Below, one piece after another: positions 1-7,999 of a stretch of 64,000 nucleotides of DNA. The notes beneath the pieces are model-generated. The model was not told the DNA's origin. It searched no databases and saw nothing but the letters and a program-made list of their open reading frames with translations. The DNA comes from Bin5 sp022821545 (GTDB taxonomy: Bacteria; Chloroflexota; Anaerolineae; Caldilineales; Caldilineaceae), in assembly GCA_963664085.2 (NCBI GenBank), contig CAXXLO010000002.1, positions 2,294,001 to 2,358,000 of the forward strand, given 5' to 3'. Made by a program: the position numbers and the translations under genes. The number at the start of each line of letters is the position of its first letter. Position 1 is the first letter of the stretch.

Positions 1-223
1 CAGGGGACAGGACCATCCCTCCCTTCGGGGTATCTACTTTTTTGCGGACTACGTTACCGGCAATATCTGGGGTCTTAAACAAGTGAACGGCGTATGGGAG
101 TCCGAGCTGCTCCTGGACAGCCCCTACAACGTCAGCAGCTTCGGTGAAGATGAGGCCGGCAATCTCTACCTCGTCGATTACAGCGGAACAATCTTTCAGA
201 TTCAGGCTGCTGGCCAGGACTGA
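1..223 (+). CDS. C-terminal end of a glucose/sorbosone dehydrogenase-like (PQQ-type beta-propeller) protein, partial
   Basis: Reading frame 2 is open from the window edge to TGA at 221-223. The 73 visible codons include GIYFFADYVTGNIW, an acidic GEDEAGNLYLVDYSG blade and a terminal IFQI. This is the usual last blade of the soluble glucose/sorbosone dehydrogenase family: extracytoplasmic six-bladed propellers that oxidise sugars with PQQ. The N-terminus, signal peptide and PQQ ligands lie outside the window, so only the fold is supported and the substrate is unknown. The next gene begins 94 bases downstream on the same strand. Confidence 0.7.
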   Translation, partial: RGQDHPSLRGIYFFADYVTGNIWGLKQVNGVWESELLLDSPYNVSSFGEDEAGNLYLVDYSGTIFQIQAAGQD

Positions 224-317
224 AGCCCCTGAGTTAAAGACAGAATTGCAGGCGCCCTGCAAATTAAACTCTATTGAACAGCCCTGCGGCAACACGGCAC
301 AACTTGGAGGCCCTGCT

Positions 318-1472
318 ATGGATTTCGACCTGATCATCATCGGCGGCGGCATCGTCGGAGCGGCCGCGGCCTACCGCGCCGGTCAGCTGGGCGCCCGCAC
401 TCTGCAGTGCGACCGGCGTGACAAAGGCCGCGCCACAGACGCCGGCGCCGGCATCCTCGCCCCCGAAAGCAGCACACGTGACGGCCGGCTCTGGTACGAC
501 TTCGCTCTCGACGCCGTGGATTACTATTCCGTGCTGATCGATGATCTCACTGCCGACGGCGTGCCCATCGAGGAGCTCACTCGGGCCTATAGCCTGTGTT
601 CCAAGTTATCCGTCGCCCTCGACGACACCGAAGCTGCAGCCCTCGCCGAAATGGAGCAGGAAATCTACGCCCGCCAGGAGGAGCGGCGCCCCCCCTCCGC
701 GGAGTTGATTCGACGGATCTCTCCCGCAGAAGCCCGCAACTCCTTCTTCCCTCCACTGGCCGACGCCAGCGCAGTATTGCTCCAGCCCGTCTCCCGCCGC
801 GTCGACGGCCGCCTGATGACTGCAGCTCTTGAAGGGGGCCTGCGCAGCCGCGGCGTCCGGACACTCGACGCCGACGTCTCAGCCCTGCTGCTGGAAGACG
901 GCCGGGTGAACGGCATCCGCACCGCTTCAGGCGAAGAATATACGGCTGGCGCCGTTCTCATCGCTGGCGGAGCCTGGTCAGCCGCCTTTGCCGACCAGCT
1001 CAACGTCCGGATCCCCGTCGCCCCCCAGCGCGGGCAGATCATCCATCTGCATGTCCCCGGCCAGGATACGAGCACCTGGTCGATCGTGGGTGGATTCAGC
1101 GGCCACTATCAGGTGCCCTGGCCCGGCGGCCGCGTCGTTGTCGGCGCCACGCGCGAGACCGGCAGCGGGTACGCTCCCCAGTCAACGGTTGAGGGCATCC
1201 AGGAAGTTCTGCACGAAGCCCTGCGTCTCGCCCCCGGTCTGCGCAACGCCGCCATTCAAGAGATCCGCGTCGGCCTGCGTCCCTACACCATCGATCACCT
1301 GCCGTTGTTGGGATCCATCCCCCGAGTCAGTGGCGTTTACCTTGCAACCGGCCACGGGCCTACCGGGCTTACTCTGGGGCCGTTCAGCGCAAAGCTGGTG
1401 GTCGAGCAAGCTCTCGATCAACCGTTCGCCTGGGATTTGGCCCCCTTTTCTACGACACGCTTCATTCGCTGA
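318..1472 (+). CDS. FAD-dependent oxidoreductase of the DAO family, glycine oxidase ThiO-like
   Basis: A 384-residue flavoprotein. The N-terminus has the Rossmann motif GGGIVGAAAAYR (about residues 8-19) and a DAGAGILAPES segment typical of ThiO and other D-amino-acid-oxidase-fold enzymes. The C-terminus has VGLRPYTIDHLPLLG followed by a GHGPTGLTLGP segment that closes the FAD site. ThiO oxidises glycine to the imine for thiazole synthesis. No other thiamine gene is nearby, so the substrate is inferred only at the level of small amines. The start is ATG 318, with GGAGG at 306-310. A longer in-frame opening from 144 overlaps the preceding gene and adds non-conserved sequence, so it is rejected. 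Confidence 0.82.
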   Translation: MDFDLIIIGGGIVGAAAAYRAGQLGARTLQCDRRDKGRATDAGAGILAPESSTRDGRLWYDFALDAVDYYSVLIDDLTADGVPIEELTRAYSLCSKLSVALDDTEAAALAEMEQEIYARQEERRPPSAELIRRISPAEARNSFFPPLADASAVLLQPVSRRVDGRLMTAALEGGLRSRGVRTLDADVSALLLEDGRVNGIRTASGEEYTAGAVLIAGGAWSAAFADQLNVRIPVAPQRGQIIHLHVPGQDTSTWSIVGGFSGHYQVPWPGGRVVVGATRETGSGYAPQSTVEGIQEVLHEALRLAPGLRNAAIQEIRVGLRPYTIDHLPLLGSIPRVSGVYLATGHGPTGLTLGPFSAKLVVEQALDQPFAWDLAPFSTTRFIR

Positions 1473-1791
1473 TCGGAAGACAATCCCTGTTCTAAGCCGG
1501 TCCCCTATCATCAACTGTTATGCGGCGCCTACCATACGATCTATCGGCTGCTGACTCCGGCTATCGCAAACACATATAGACGGGCATACTCGTGGTATAC
1601 TCATGACCATGATGGCAACGACGGAATCGATGAATCCTTCGAAGCCAGCGTGGAAGAGAAGAATATCCAGGGGGAGCAGTTTGACCTCGTCGTGATGAAG
1701 AACGGCGGCCACCTCCTGGTAGCCGGTCCCCATCTCAATCATGTCGCTCTAATTCCAAATCAGTCCACAACTATCTCCCGGTCACACTTGT
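1473..1791. other. 319-base intergenic stretch without a supported gene
   Basis: Short open frames exist on both strands (for example minus 1518-1742 and plus from GTG 1650). None has a convincing start, ribosome site or recognisable domain, and the two strands overlap each other. The only signal seen is an extended -10 element at 1592-1600, listed separately. Confidence 0.5.
1592..1600 (+). promoter_or_regulatory. Extended -10 promoter element (TGGTATACT), likely for radC
   Basis: TGG followed by TATACT matches the extended -10 form TGnTATAAT. The same TGnTATACT core recurs at 4432 and 22141. It lies about 190 bases before the radC start, so a long leader would be implied. No good -35 hexamer is visible. 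Confidence 0.35.
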
Positions 1792-2529
1792 ATGCAACTG
1801 ACACCTGTAGACGATATCCACCCTGCCATCGACTCTTCCCGCACAGCCTACACAATCAAAGAAATGCCCGAGGATCTCCGTCCCAGAGAGAGGCTGGAGT
1901 ATGTCGGCGCCGGCGCCCTCAGCGCCGCCGAACTCCTCGCAATCGTGCTGCGTACCGGCGGCCCGGGCGAAAACGTCATCCGCCAGGCCGAGCGCCTGCT
2001 GACCGAATTCAATGGCCTGCCCGGCCTGGCTCACGCCAGTTTTGAGGAGCTGACAAAGACCCGCGGCGTCGGCAAGGCCAAGGTGACACAGATCAAAGCC
2101 GCCCTCGAACTGGGACGCAGACTCCTGCTCGCCGCGCCCTTAGAGCGCGACAAGATCCAGAGCCCCTCCGACGTCGCCAATCTTCTTATGTTGGAAATGG
2201 GTATGCTGGAGCGGGAACAGGTACGCGTCGTTCTCCTGGACACGAAAAACAATGTCCAACGTACACCCGTCGTCTATTCCGGCAGCCTCAACGCCGCCGT
2301 AATTCGTGTAAGTGAAATCTTTACCGAGGCCGTGCGCGCCAACAGCGCATCACTCATCGTGGTCCACAACCATCCCAGCGGCGACCCAACACCCAGCCCC
2401 GAAGACGTGCAGGTGACAAAACAGATCGTCGACGCGGGCAAGCTCCTGCAGATCGATGTTCTCGATCATCTGATCATCACCCGTAACAACTATGTCAGTT
2501 TGAAGGAAAGAAGGCTGGGGTTTGATTGA
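1792..2529 (+). CDS. radC: RadC family JAB-domain protein
   Basis: 245 residues, the usual RadC length. It opens with the conserved IKEMPEDLRPRERLE segment, continues with a helix-hairpin-helix region (LTKTRGVGKAKVTQIKAALELG, about residues 85-107) and ends with the JAB/MPN metal-binding motif. The ligands are E in IFTEAVRANS and the H-x-H-P-S-G-D-P set in VVHNHPSGDPTPS. RadC was named for a DNA-repair phenotype in Escherichia coli that was later reassigned, so its true role remains uncertain; a zinc-dependent peptidase-like or DNA-associated function is possible. ATG 1792 is used. ATG 1864 (MPEDLRPRE) would remove part of the conserved start. Confidence 0.93.
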   Translation: MQLTPVDDIHPAIDSSRTAYTIKEMPEDLRPRERLEYVGAGALSAAELLAIVLRTGGPGENVIRQAERLLTEFNGLPGLAHASFEELTKTRGVGKAKVTQIKAALELGRRLLLAAPLERDKIQSPSDVANLLMLEMGMLEREQVRVVLLDTKNNVQRTPVVYSGSLNAAVIRVSEIFTEAVRANSASLIVVHNHPSGDPTPSPEDVQVTKQIVDAGKLLQIDVLDHLIITRNNYVSLKERRLGFD

Positions 2530-2544
2530 TGCGAAGCGCCTCTG

Positions 2545-3342
2545 TTACGCCAGCGCGCTGACACTCAGTAGATAATCAGTCACCGCGCGCACATCGCCCG
2601 CATTCAGTTGATGGTCCTTCTTTGTGCGCACATACTTTTTCAACTGGTCGACCCGCAGCACCGGCATCGAGGGGTTCTCAAGTTCCAGTTGCATGGCCGG
2701 ATTGATGAAGACCGCCGCACTCTCAATCGGAATTTCGGCAGCGTTCAACGCTAATTCACCGCTCGATTCTCCCTCCTGAAGCATCTCCCGGACTTTCCGC
2801 TCGGTCTCCTCGATCTCACGTATGGGGTTGCCTAGTCCCTCCCTGTTGAGAAACGTGAGCAATCGGCCCAGGCTGAACCGTTCCCGCCATCTGTCCCCGT
2901 ACACGCGCACAGTTCCTTTGTCGCTGCGCACAAGAAAGACCCGTACGCCAGACGGCCCCACCAAAATATACGGGACTTCATCCAGTCCCCATAGAAAGAG
3001 CGCGTACTTGTCGTCAAACCCTTTCAGGCCGTTTTCGACAAGCTCATCCGGTCGCGCAATTCGCTTGCTGCCAGGCCAGCGCCGCGGCGCAAAGCGGTTA
3101 ATGTAATAGCTCCCGACATTGGAGGCGATAAAGCCGACCGCCAGCGCGCCAAAACTGACGACCGTCCAGTATCGCTGAATAAAACCGGTCAGGGCGTTGG
3201 ATGTCGGTTCATCCGGCGGAAACCAGTTCGGCGTAAAGCTGGCGAGAAGGCCGACGAAAAGAATCGCCAAACCCCCCAGGGCAATTCGCCGTCCCCTCTG
3301 CTCTCTTGACTTTATCGCCGGCAGATTACGGTATACTTTCAT
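2545..3342 (-). CDS. Membrane-anchored protein with a NERD-like domain
   Basis: 265 residues. Two hydrophobic segments are visible at about 22-38 (LGGLAILFVGLLASF) and 60-80 (VVSFGALAVGFIASNVG). A soluble part follows in which VPYILVGPSGVRVFLVRSDKGTVRVYGDRW resembles the core of the NERD (nuclease-related) domain, whose usual form is a self-identified VVGPtGVFvIEtK. The catalytic-type E-x-K is not clear here (LVRSDKG), so nuclease activity is doubtful. The C-terminus (residues 165-265) is charged and helical with no known match. It is convergent with radC and lies 30 bases downstream of plsX on the same strand. Confidence 0.6.
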   Translation of the reverse strand: MKVYRNLPAIKSREQRGRRIALGGLAILFVGLLASFTPNWFPPDEPTSNALTGFIQRYWTVVSFGALAVGFIASNVGSYYINRFAPRRWPGSKRIARPDELVENGLKGFDDKYALFLWGLDEVPYILVGPSGVRVFLVRSDKGTVRVYGDRWRERFSLGRLLTFLNREGLGNPIREIEETERKVREMLQEGESSGELALNAAEIPIESAAVFINPAMQLELENPSMPVLRVDQLKKYVRTKKDHQLNAGDVRAVTDYLLSVSALA

Positions 3343-3371
3343 GGATTTGAATTCTTCGGTGAATTGGCTGG

Positions 3372-4400
3372 CTACCGTTGAAGGGCGACCATTTCATCGG
3401 CGTCGTCGATAACTTCGCTGACCCCCGACTGAATCTCCTCAACCAGCCGCGAATCGATCAACTGCTTCGCATTGCGAATCGTGTGGCGGATGGCGTTGGC
3501 GTTGCTTCTGCCGTGGCCGACGACCATCAAGTTGGACAGCCCCAGCAGGACCGCCCCTCCAAACTCACTGTCGTCAAGCCTTCGCGCCATCCTGCGCAAC
3601 GCGGAGCGAACCAGCAGACCGCCAATGCTGCTGATCGGCCCGGCCGTAATCTCGTCCAACAGCACACCTTGAAGTAACTTGACAATGCCCTCCGCGCCCT
3701 TCATAAAGACATTGCCCGTAAAGCCGTCCGTGACCACCACGTCGGCAATGCCGCTGGTCACGTCCCGCGCTTCGATATTTCCCATAAATCGGATGCCGGG
3801 CGTCTCCTCCAGCAGCGCCGTCGCTTCCAGAACCAGCTGATTGCCTTTGCCTTCCTCTTCACCATTGCTCAGAATGCGAACGCTCGGATTACGCACGCCC
3901 ATGATGCGGCGCGAGTAGACACTGCCCATCACGCTGAACTGCTGCAGCTGCTCCGGTTTGACGTCGGTATTGGCCCCAACATCCAGGATCAGGCAGAAAC
4001 CCCGCAATGTGGGAAAAGGAACGATCAACGCCGGACGCAGGATACTCTGCATCCGACCAAAGTGCAGAATGCCGGCAGCCAGCGCGCCGCCCGTGTTGCC
4101 CGCCGTCACAAATGCATCCGCCTTGCCTTCCTTCACCAGCTTGCAGGCTACCACCATCGAACTGTTCTTCTTGGTGCGTACCGCCTTCGCCGGCTTGTCC
4201 GACATTTCGATCACTTCATAAGCTGGCACGATCGGCAGGTTCAGCCTGTGAGTCGGATGCCTCGCCAGTTCTCTTTCAATGACGTCCGGCCGCCCCACCA
4301 GGGAAACAGTAACGTCGTACTGTCGTGCCGCCAATATTGCGCCGGCTACGATTTCGCGCGGTGCATTGTCGCCGCCCATGACGTCAAGGGCAATATTCAT
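3372..4400 (-). CDS. plsX: Phosphate acyltransferase PlsX
   Basis: 342 residues. PlsX converts acyl-ACP and phosphate to acyl phosphate, the donor for PlsY in phospholipid synthesis, at the inner face of the membrane. The family start MNIALDVMGGDNAPREIVAGA is intact. Other conserved blocks are VRTKKNSSMVVA, DAFVTAGNTGGALAAG, LILDVGANTDVKPEQL, VVVTDGFTGNVFMKGAEG and AVLLGLSNLMVVGHGRS. The start is ATG 4400, with GGAGGG seven bases upstream. A TTG start five codons earlier would swallow that ribosome site. No fabD, fabH or acpP is adjacent, unlike the common plsX-fab operon. Confidence 0.95.
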   Translation of the reverse strand: MNIALDVMGGDNAPREIVAGAILAARQYDVTVSLVGRPDVIERELARHPTHRLNLPIVPAYEVIEMSDKPAKAVRTKKNSSMVVACKLVKEGKADAFVTAGNTGGALAAGILHFGRMQSILRPALIVPFPTLRGFCLILDVGANTDVKPEQLQQFSVMGSVYSRRIMGVRNPSVRILSNGEEEGKGNQLVLEATALLEETPGIRFMGNIEARDVTSGIADVVVTDGFTGNVFMKGAEGIVKLLQGVLLDEITAGPISSIGGLLVRSALRRMARRLDDSEFGGAVLLGLSNLMVVGHGRSNANAIRHTIRNAKQLIDSRLVEEIQSGVSEVIDDADEMVALQR

Positions 4401-4431
4401 GCGACTTCCCTCCAATCGGCAATAGAATCAA

Positions 4432-4440
4432 TGCTATACT
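4432..4440 (+). promoter_or_regulatory. Extended -10 promoter element TGCTATACT in the plsX upstream region
   Basis: TGC followed by TATACT on the plus strand, pointing towards the aldolase remnant at 4555. The opposite strand of the same A/T-rich stretch (4430-4449) contains a TATAGT/TATAGC candidate that could serve plsX, so the site may be bidirectional. No clear -35 hexamer was found. Confidence 0.4.
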
Positions 4441-4554
4441 ACTATAGGTTCGGAGCATTTGAGAAATCGCCCCGAATGCAAGAGATGCCGTATCGGATTC
4501 GATTTCCCTGGAGGGGCTGTCAATCTGCCGCGGCAAACTTAAATGGGTGCGAGA

Positions 4555-4656
4555 ATGAATTTCGGACCTGAAGAGACGGCGCGCAAAGTGCAGGACGACG
4601 GCATCGCCGCTATCGTACGCGGGGTCTTTCCCGCCCAGAAAGTGCTGGAAATCGGA
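4555..4656 (+). pseudogene. N-terminal remnant of a KDPG/KHG aldolase-like gene
   Basis: From ATG 4555 about 34 codons read as a family-like N-terminus, with helix ETARKVQDDG, strand IAAIVRGV and the next helix PAQKVLEIG. This matches the start of 2-keto-3-deoxy-6-phosphogluconate aldolases (form RIxExGIVAIVRGxSPExAL). After position 4656 the similarity stops and the frame runs into the oppositely oriented NAD(P)HX repair gene, ending at 4842. A complete aldolase is about 200 residues, so more than four fifths is missing. It lies behind a good extended -10. The match is short, so the identification is moderate. Confidence 0.42.
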
Positions 4657-4706
4657 GCGACGCCGCCCCGGGCGTCGGCAGTTCCTAGGTGGCGGCCGTT
4701 TCCGCT

Positions 4707-6566
4707 CTATTCCCGCAACTCGTTCATCGCCGCAGGCAGAAGGGTCAGCAGATCCGAGGCGATGCTCCCGGCGCTTCCAATCCTCTGCTCGCACAGCTCT
4801 CCGGCTCGTCCATGGAGCCAAGCCCCCAGACACGCGGCCTGAAATGGAGACAGACCCTGAGCCAGCAACCCCGTGATTGCGCCAGCCAGAATGTCTCCAG
4901 TCCCCGCCGTAGCCAGCGCAGAAGTGGCCACCGGCAACACGGCCAGCTCCCCTTCCGGTGCGGCAATGACCGTATACGGCCCTTTGAGCAGCACGACCGC
5001 CTGCCAGGCCGCCGCCTGCTCCCGCGCCAGCTCCCAGCGGTTGTCTGTAACCTCCTGCACCGACGACAGCCCGCAGAGCCGCGTCATCTCCGCAGGGTGC
5101 GGAGTCAGCACGCAGTCCGCCGGCAGCAGCGACGGCCAGTCCTCCAGCTGTGCCAGAAGGTTGAGGCCGTCCGCGTCGATCACCGTAGGCGGCAACATGG
5201 GCCCCTCAGCCGGCAATTGGTCGCGGCGGCGGATCGTACCGAATGGCGAGTCGGTTGACGAACTGGAGTCTACACTCTGTTGTTCTTCTTCGTCCGCTTG
5301 ATCGTCTGACGGAACAAACGAGCCCGGCAATGCTGACGGGCGCCGCCTGTGATTCCTCCGCAGCAGCCGCTCCATAAAGGCCCGTGTTGCGCTTTCCTGG
5401 CCCAGCCCGCAGCCGATAAGCAGCGCGTCATACTCATCCAGCTTTGCCGTGACATTGGCCGACGCTGTCTCATTTACGACCCCCAGGTCATGGCTCAGAA
5501 GGATCCACGTCGGTTCAGCCAGCGCCGACGACACCGGCACCCACACCGGCTGAGGAATCGCGCCCGTTACCAGCCCTGCTCCCACACGGCCCATCGCCGC
5601 ACAGCTGAGATAGGCGGCCCCCGGATAGTTCACGCTGCCCACCACCGCCATCCCCTTGCCAAAAACACCCTTGTGGCTGTTGCGGCTGCGCGTCGGCAAG
5701 AGGTCGGCCACCTGTTCCGGCGTCAGGAAAAACGTCCGCATATCGGCGGCAAGCTCAGGGGGAATACCAATGTCCGCCACCACCAGCTCGCCGAGGACGC
5801 CCGCGCCTGGAAACTGGAACTGCCCCGCCTTTGCGCAACCAAATGTCACCGTCATATCGGCTACAACCGTAGCCGCATCGAGGGCGCCGCTGTCGGCGTT
5901 CAAGCCACTGGGCACATCGACGGCGACCACAGCCAGCGGCGGCTGAGCTTCCGAATCACCCGCCTCAGAGCCGGCATCCCCCGCAGCAGCTCTTCCAGTC
6001 AACGGGCGGCTGTTGCGCACCTCCGCCACCTGTTGCAGGATGCTGGCCAGTTCCCCCTCAATGGGCCGGTTGGCGCCCGTACCAAGCAGCGCATCAACCA
6101 CGACATCAGCTGCGTCCAGCCAGGCTCGAAGATGCACCGCATCCTCGTCCTCTTCTGCGTTGTGGACGGGCACATTTCGTTCAACCAGCTTGCTCAAATG
6201 GCCTTCGTAGTCCTCCGGCGGTTCCGCTTTTTCGCGCGAGCCTCCTTTCCGCCGCTTGCGCCCAGCCTGCTTCTCCTTGACCGCAGAGCCGCCCCTCTTC
6301 CACAGATAGACCCTCACCTGATAGCCGGCGTCGTTGAGATGCCGTGCGCAGACAAGCCCGTCGCCTCCATTGTTGCCCGGCCCCGACAGAACCAGCACCG
6401 TGCCGTCCCCACTGAGGGTGTAGTTCTCCTGAACAGCTTCCGCCAGGGCAGTACCCGCCCGCTCCATCATCGCCGCATAGCTATGACCGCCTGCATCGGC
6501 CTCCTTCTCCAGAAGCTGCATCTCCGCGACGGATACGATTCGTGAATGGTCGACGATCTCAATCAT
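4707..6566 (-). CDS. nnr: Bifunctional NAD(P)H-hydrate epimerase / ADP-dependent NAD(P)H-hydrate dehydratase
   Basis: 619 residues; repairs damaged NADHX and NADPHX. The N-terminal epimerase (YjeF_N, about 1-280) shows LVLSGPGNNGGDGLVCARHL, AVDVPSGLNADSG and VTFGCAKAGQF. The C-terminal kinase-like dehydratase (about 290-619) shows SHKGVFGKGMAVVGS, a PTVIDADGLNLLAQL strand, LTPHPAEMTRLCG, KGPYTVIAAP and the ATP/ADP-site ATAGTGDILAGAITGLLAQG. Two charged insertions are unusual: a K/R/E-rich one in the epimerase (residues about 92-120) and a basic then Asp/Glu/Ser-rich one in the dehydratase (about 405-460). Both leave the catalytic motifs intact. Confidence 0.94.
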   Translation of the reverse strand: MIEIVDHSRIVSVAEMQLLEKEADAGGHSYAAMMERAGTALAEAVQENYTLSGDGTVLVLSGPGNNGGDGLVCARHLNDAGYQVRVYLWKRGGSAVKEKQAGRKRRKGGSREKAEPPEDYEGHLSKLVERNVPVHNAEEDEDAVHLRAWLDAADVVVDALLGTGANRPIEGELASILQQVAEVRNSRPLTGRAAAGDAGSEAGDSEAQPPLAVVAVDVPSGLNADSGALDAATVVADMTVTFGCAKAGQFQFPGAGVLGELVVADIGIPPELAADMRTFFLTPEQVADLLPTRSRNSHKGVFGKGMAVVGSVNYPGAAYLSCAAMGRVGAGLVTGAIPQPVWVPVSSALAEPTWILLSHDLGVVNETASANVTAKLDEYDALLIGCGLGQESATRAFMERLLRRNHRRRPSALPGSFVPSDDQADEEEQQSVDSSSSTDSPFGTIRRRDQLPAEGPMLPPTVIDADGLNLLAQLEDWPSLLPADCVLTPHPAEMTRLCGLSSVQEVTDNRWELAREQAAAWQAVVLLKGPYTVIAAPEGELAVLPVATSALATAGTGDILAGAITGLLAQGLSPFQAACLGAWLHGRAGELCEQRIGSAGSIASDLLTLLPAAMNELRE

Positions 6567-6599
6567 AGCGTGCCTCTTGTCAAGCCGGTCTCGTCAGCG

Positions 6600-7907
6600 C
6601 TACGCCACGCGTATCTGATGGGGTACCGGCTGGTTGAAAAGATAACCCTTCTCGTTGAAAGGGATTTCGTCCGGTTGTCTATTGCCCGCGGCGTCCGTCG
6701 CCCGCGTCATAATCGTATGCTCACCCGGCATCGCATCCCAAGTAAAGCCGAAACGCGTCCATGAATATCTGAATGCGTTGTCGCTGAGAGCCGCCGCAAG
6801 ATGCTCGAATTCCGGTTGAATCTGCGGCTCCTCCAGCGTGGAACCGTTCCACGTCGCCCCGAAATCGCTGCTCCACTCCACTTTCGCGATCGGCCCGTTC
6901 GGCGAGTGCGCGAAGCCATAAATGCTGTGTTCCCCCGCCGCCAAATCGGCCGGCCACGGCAGCGCCAGCGCGCTCTTGACCGTCTGCGTCGTCAATGGCT
7001 GTCCCAGCGCTTCACCCACAGGTGGATATGCATCGCCGATCAACGTATACGAGGTCGTGTTATTTCGGGTCCAAAGCTGTTTCGACGAGACGACGATTCT
7101 ACCTAGCCACTTGACACTGGCCGCCCCGACCCATCCCGGCGCCAGCGCCCGCAAGGGAAAGCCGTGATCCCTCGGCAGGACTTCACCGTTCAGCGCATAG
7201 GCCAGCAGCGTATCCGAATCCATCGCCTTTTCGACCGGCATAACGCGCCGGAAACCCTCTTCCGGTGAACCTGTGTCCAACCCGATCAGAAGTACGCTGG
7301 CCGCCTCTTCGGTGATGCCCGCCCGTTCCAGCACATCCCGCATCGCTGCGCCTGTCCATACGCCGTTGCCGACCGCCCCCGTCTTCCACTGCGTGCCCTC
7401 TGCCGCCTGCCCCTTTACCAGATCGAACATGGCCCGCTGGTTGCCCGAGCATTCCAGGTAGGAGATGTACGTCTGGCTGGGCAGATTCAAAATGTCGTCG
7501 TAGGACAGTTCCAGCCGACTGGCGACCGCGTCGCCCTCGACGGTGAGCCGCCAATCAGCCGCGTCGACTTCCAGGCTGACCGAATTGTTGCGCACAAAAA
7601 AGTACCTGCTTGGGGTGATCAGCCCCTGCATGTTTTCCAGGCGGGCCTCAAGATTCCCGCCGCCGAGTTCGATGAACGGCGCCCGGTCCTTGCTGAATGG
7701 GGGAGCCTCTTCCGTATTCTCATCTGCCAGCGGCAGTGTACCCGTGGGCAGTGGCAGACCCGTACAGGCCGCCAGCACAGCCGCAGTCCCGCCAGCCGAC
7801 AGCAGCTGCAAGAAACGACGCCGGCTCACTCCTCGCTCACGCGCGAGCTGCCAGAGCCCACCTCTCTCCTCAGGAACCTTCCGTGATTTCTTACTCCTTG
7901 CTGTCAT
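6600..7907 (-). CDS. Tat-exported sulfite-oxidase-family molybdopterin oxidoreductase
   Basis: 435 residues. The N-terminus has a twin-arginine signal, SRRRFLQLLSAGG (residues 29-41), followed by a possible lipobox LAAC, so the protein is probably exported folded and perhaps lipid-anchored. The molybdopterin core has the molybdenum-ligand cysteine in YLECSGNQRA (about 155), the DHGFPLRALAPGWVGAASVKWL block typical of sulfite oxidase/YedY-like enzymes, and a C-terminal Mo-co dimerisation-type domain (KVEWSSDFGATWN, YSWTRFGFTWD). The natural substrate cannot be read from the sequence. No cytochrome or heme subunit lies beside it, so the electron acceptor is unknown. Confidence 0.88.
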   Translation of the reverse strand: MTARSKKSRKVPEERGGLWQLARERGVSRRRFLQLLSAGGTAAVLAACTGLPLPTGTLPLADENTEEAPPFSKDRAPFIELGGGNLEARLENMQGLITPSRYFFVRNNSVSLEVDAADWRLTVEGDAVASRLELSYDDILNLPSQTYISYLECSGNQRAMFDLVKGQAAEGTQWKTGAVGNGVWTGAAMRDVLERAGITEEAASVLLIGLDTGSPEEGFRRVMPVEKAMDSDTLLAYALNGEVLPRDHGFPLRALAPGWVGAASVKWLGRIVVSSKQLWTRNNTTSYTLIGDAYPPVGEALGQPLTTQTVKSALALPWPADLAAGEHSIYGFAHSPNGPIAKVEWSSDFGATWNGSTLEEPQIQPEFEHLAAALSDNAFRYSWTRFGFTWDAMPGEHTIMTRATDAAGNRQPDEIPFNEKGYLFNQPVPHQIRVA

Positions 7908-7999
7908 CCCAGTACCCTCCCGACCACAACGATCTGCCGGCAGTCCAAATCACCGGCTCGGGCGCAGTTAGCGCGTACCGATCATGTACAGTTATTCAC

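Noticed and set aside
1518..1742. Minus-strand 74-codon frame and the overlapping plus frame from GTG 1650
   Set aside because: Both strands look equally protein-like over the same bases and neither has a start signal or family match.
5349..6545. 398-codon plus-strand open frame across the nnr gene
   Set aside because: It is antisense to a well-supported enzyme, is rich in Arg, His and Pro, and has no recognisable domain; typical of high-G+C shadow frames.
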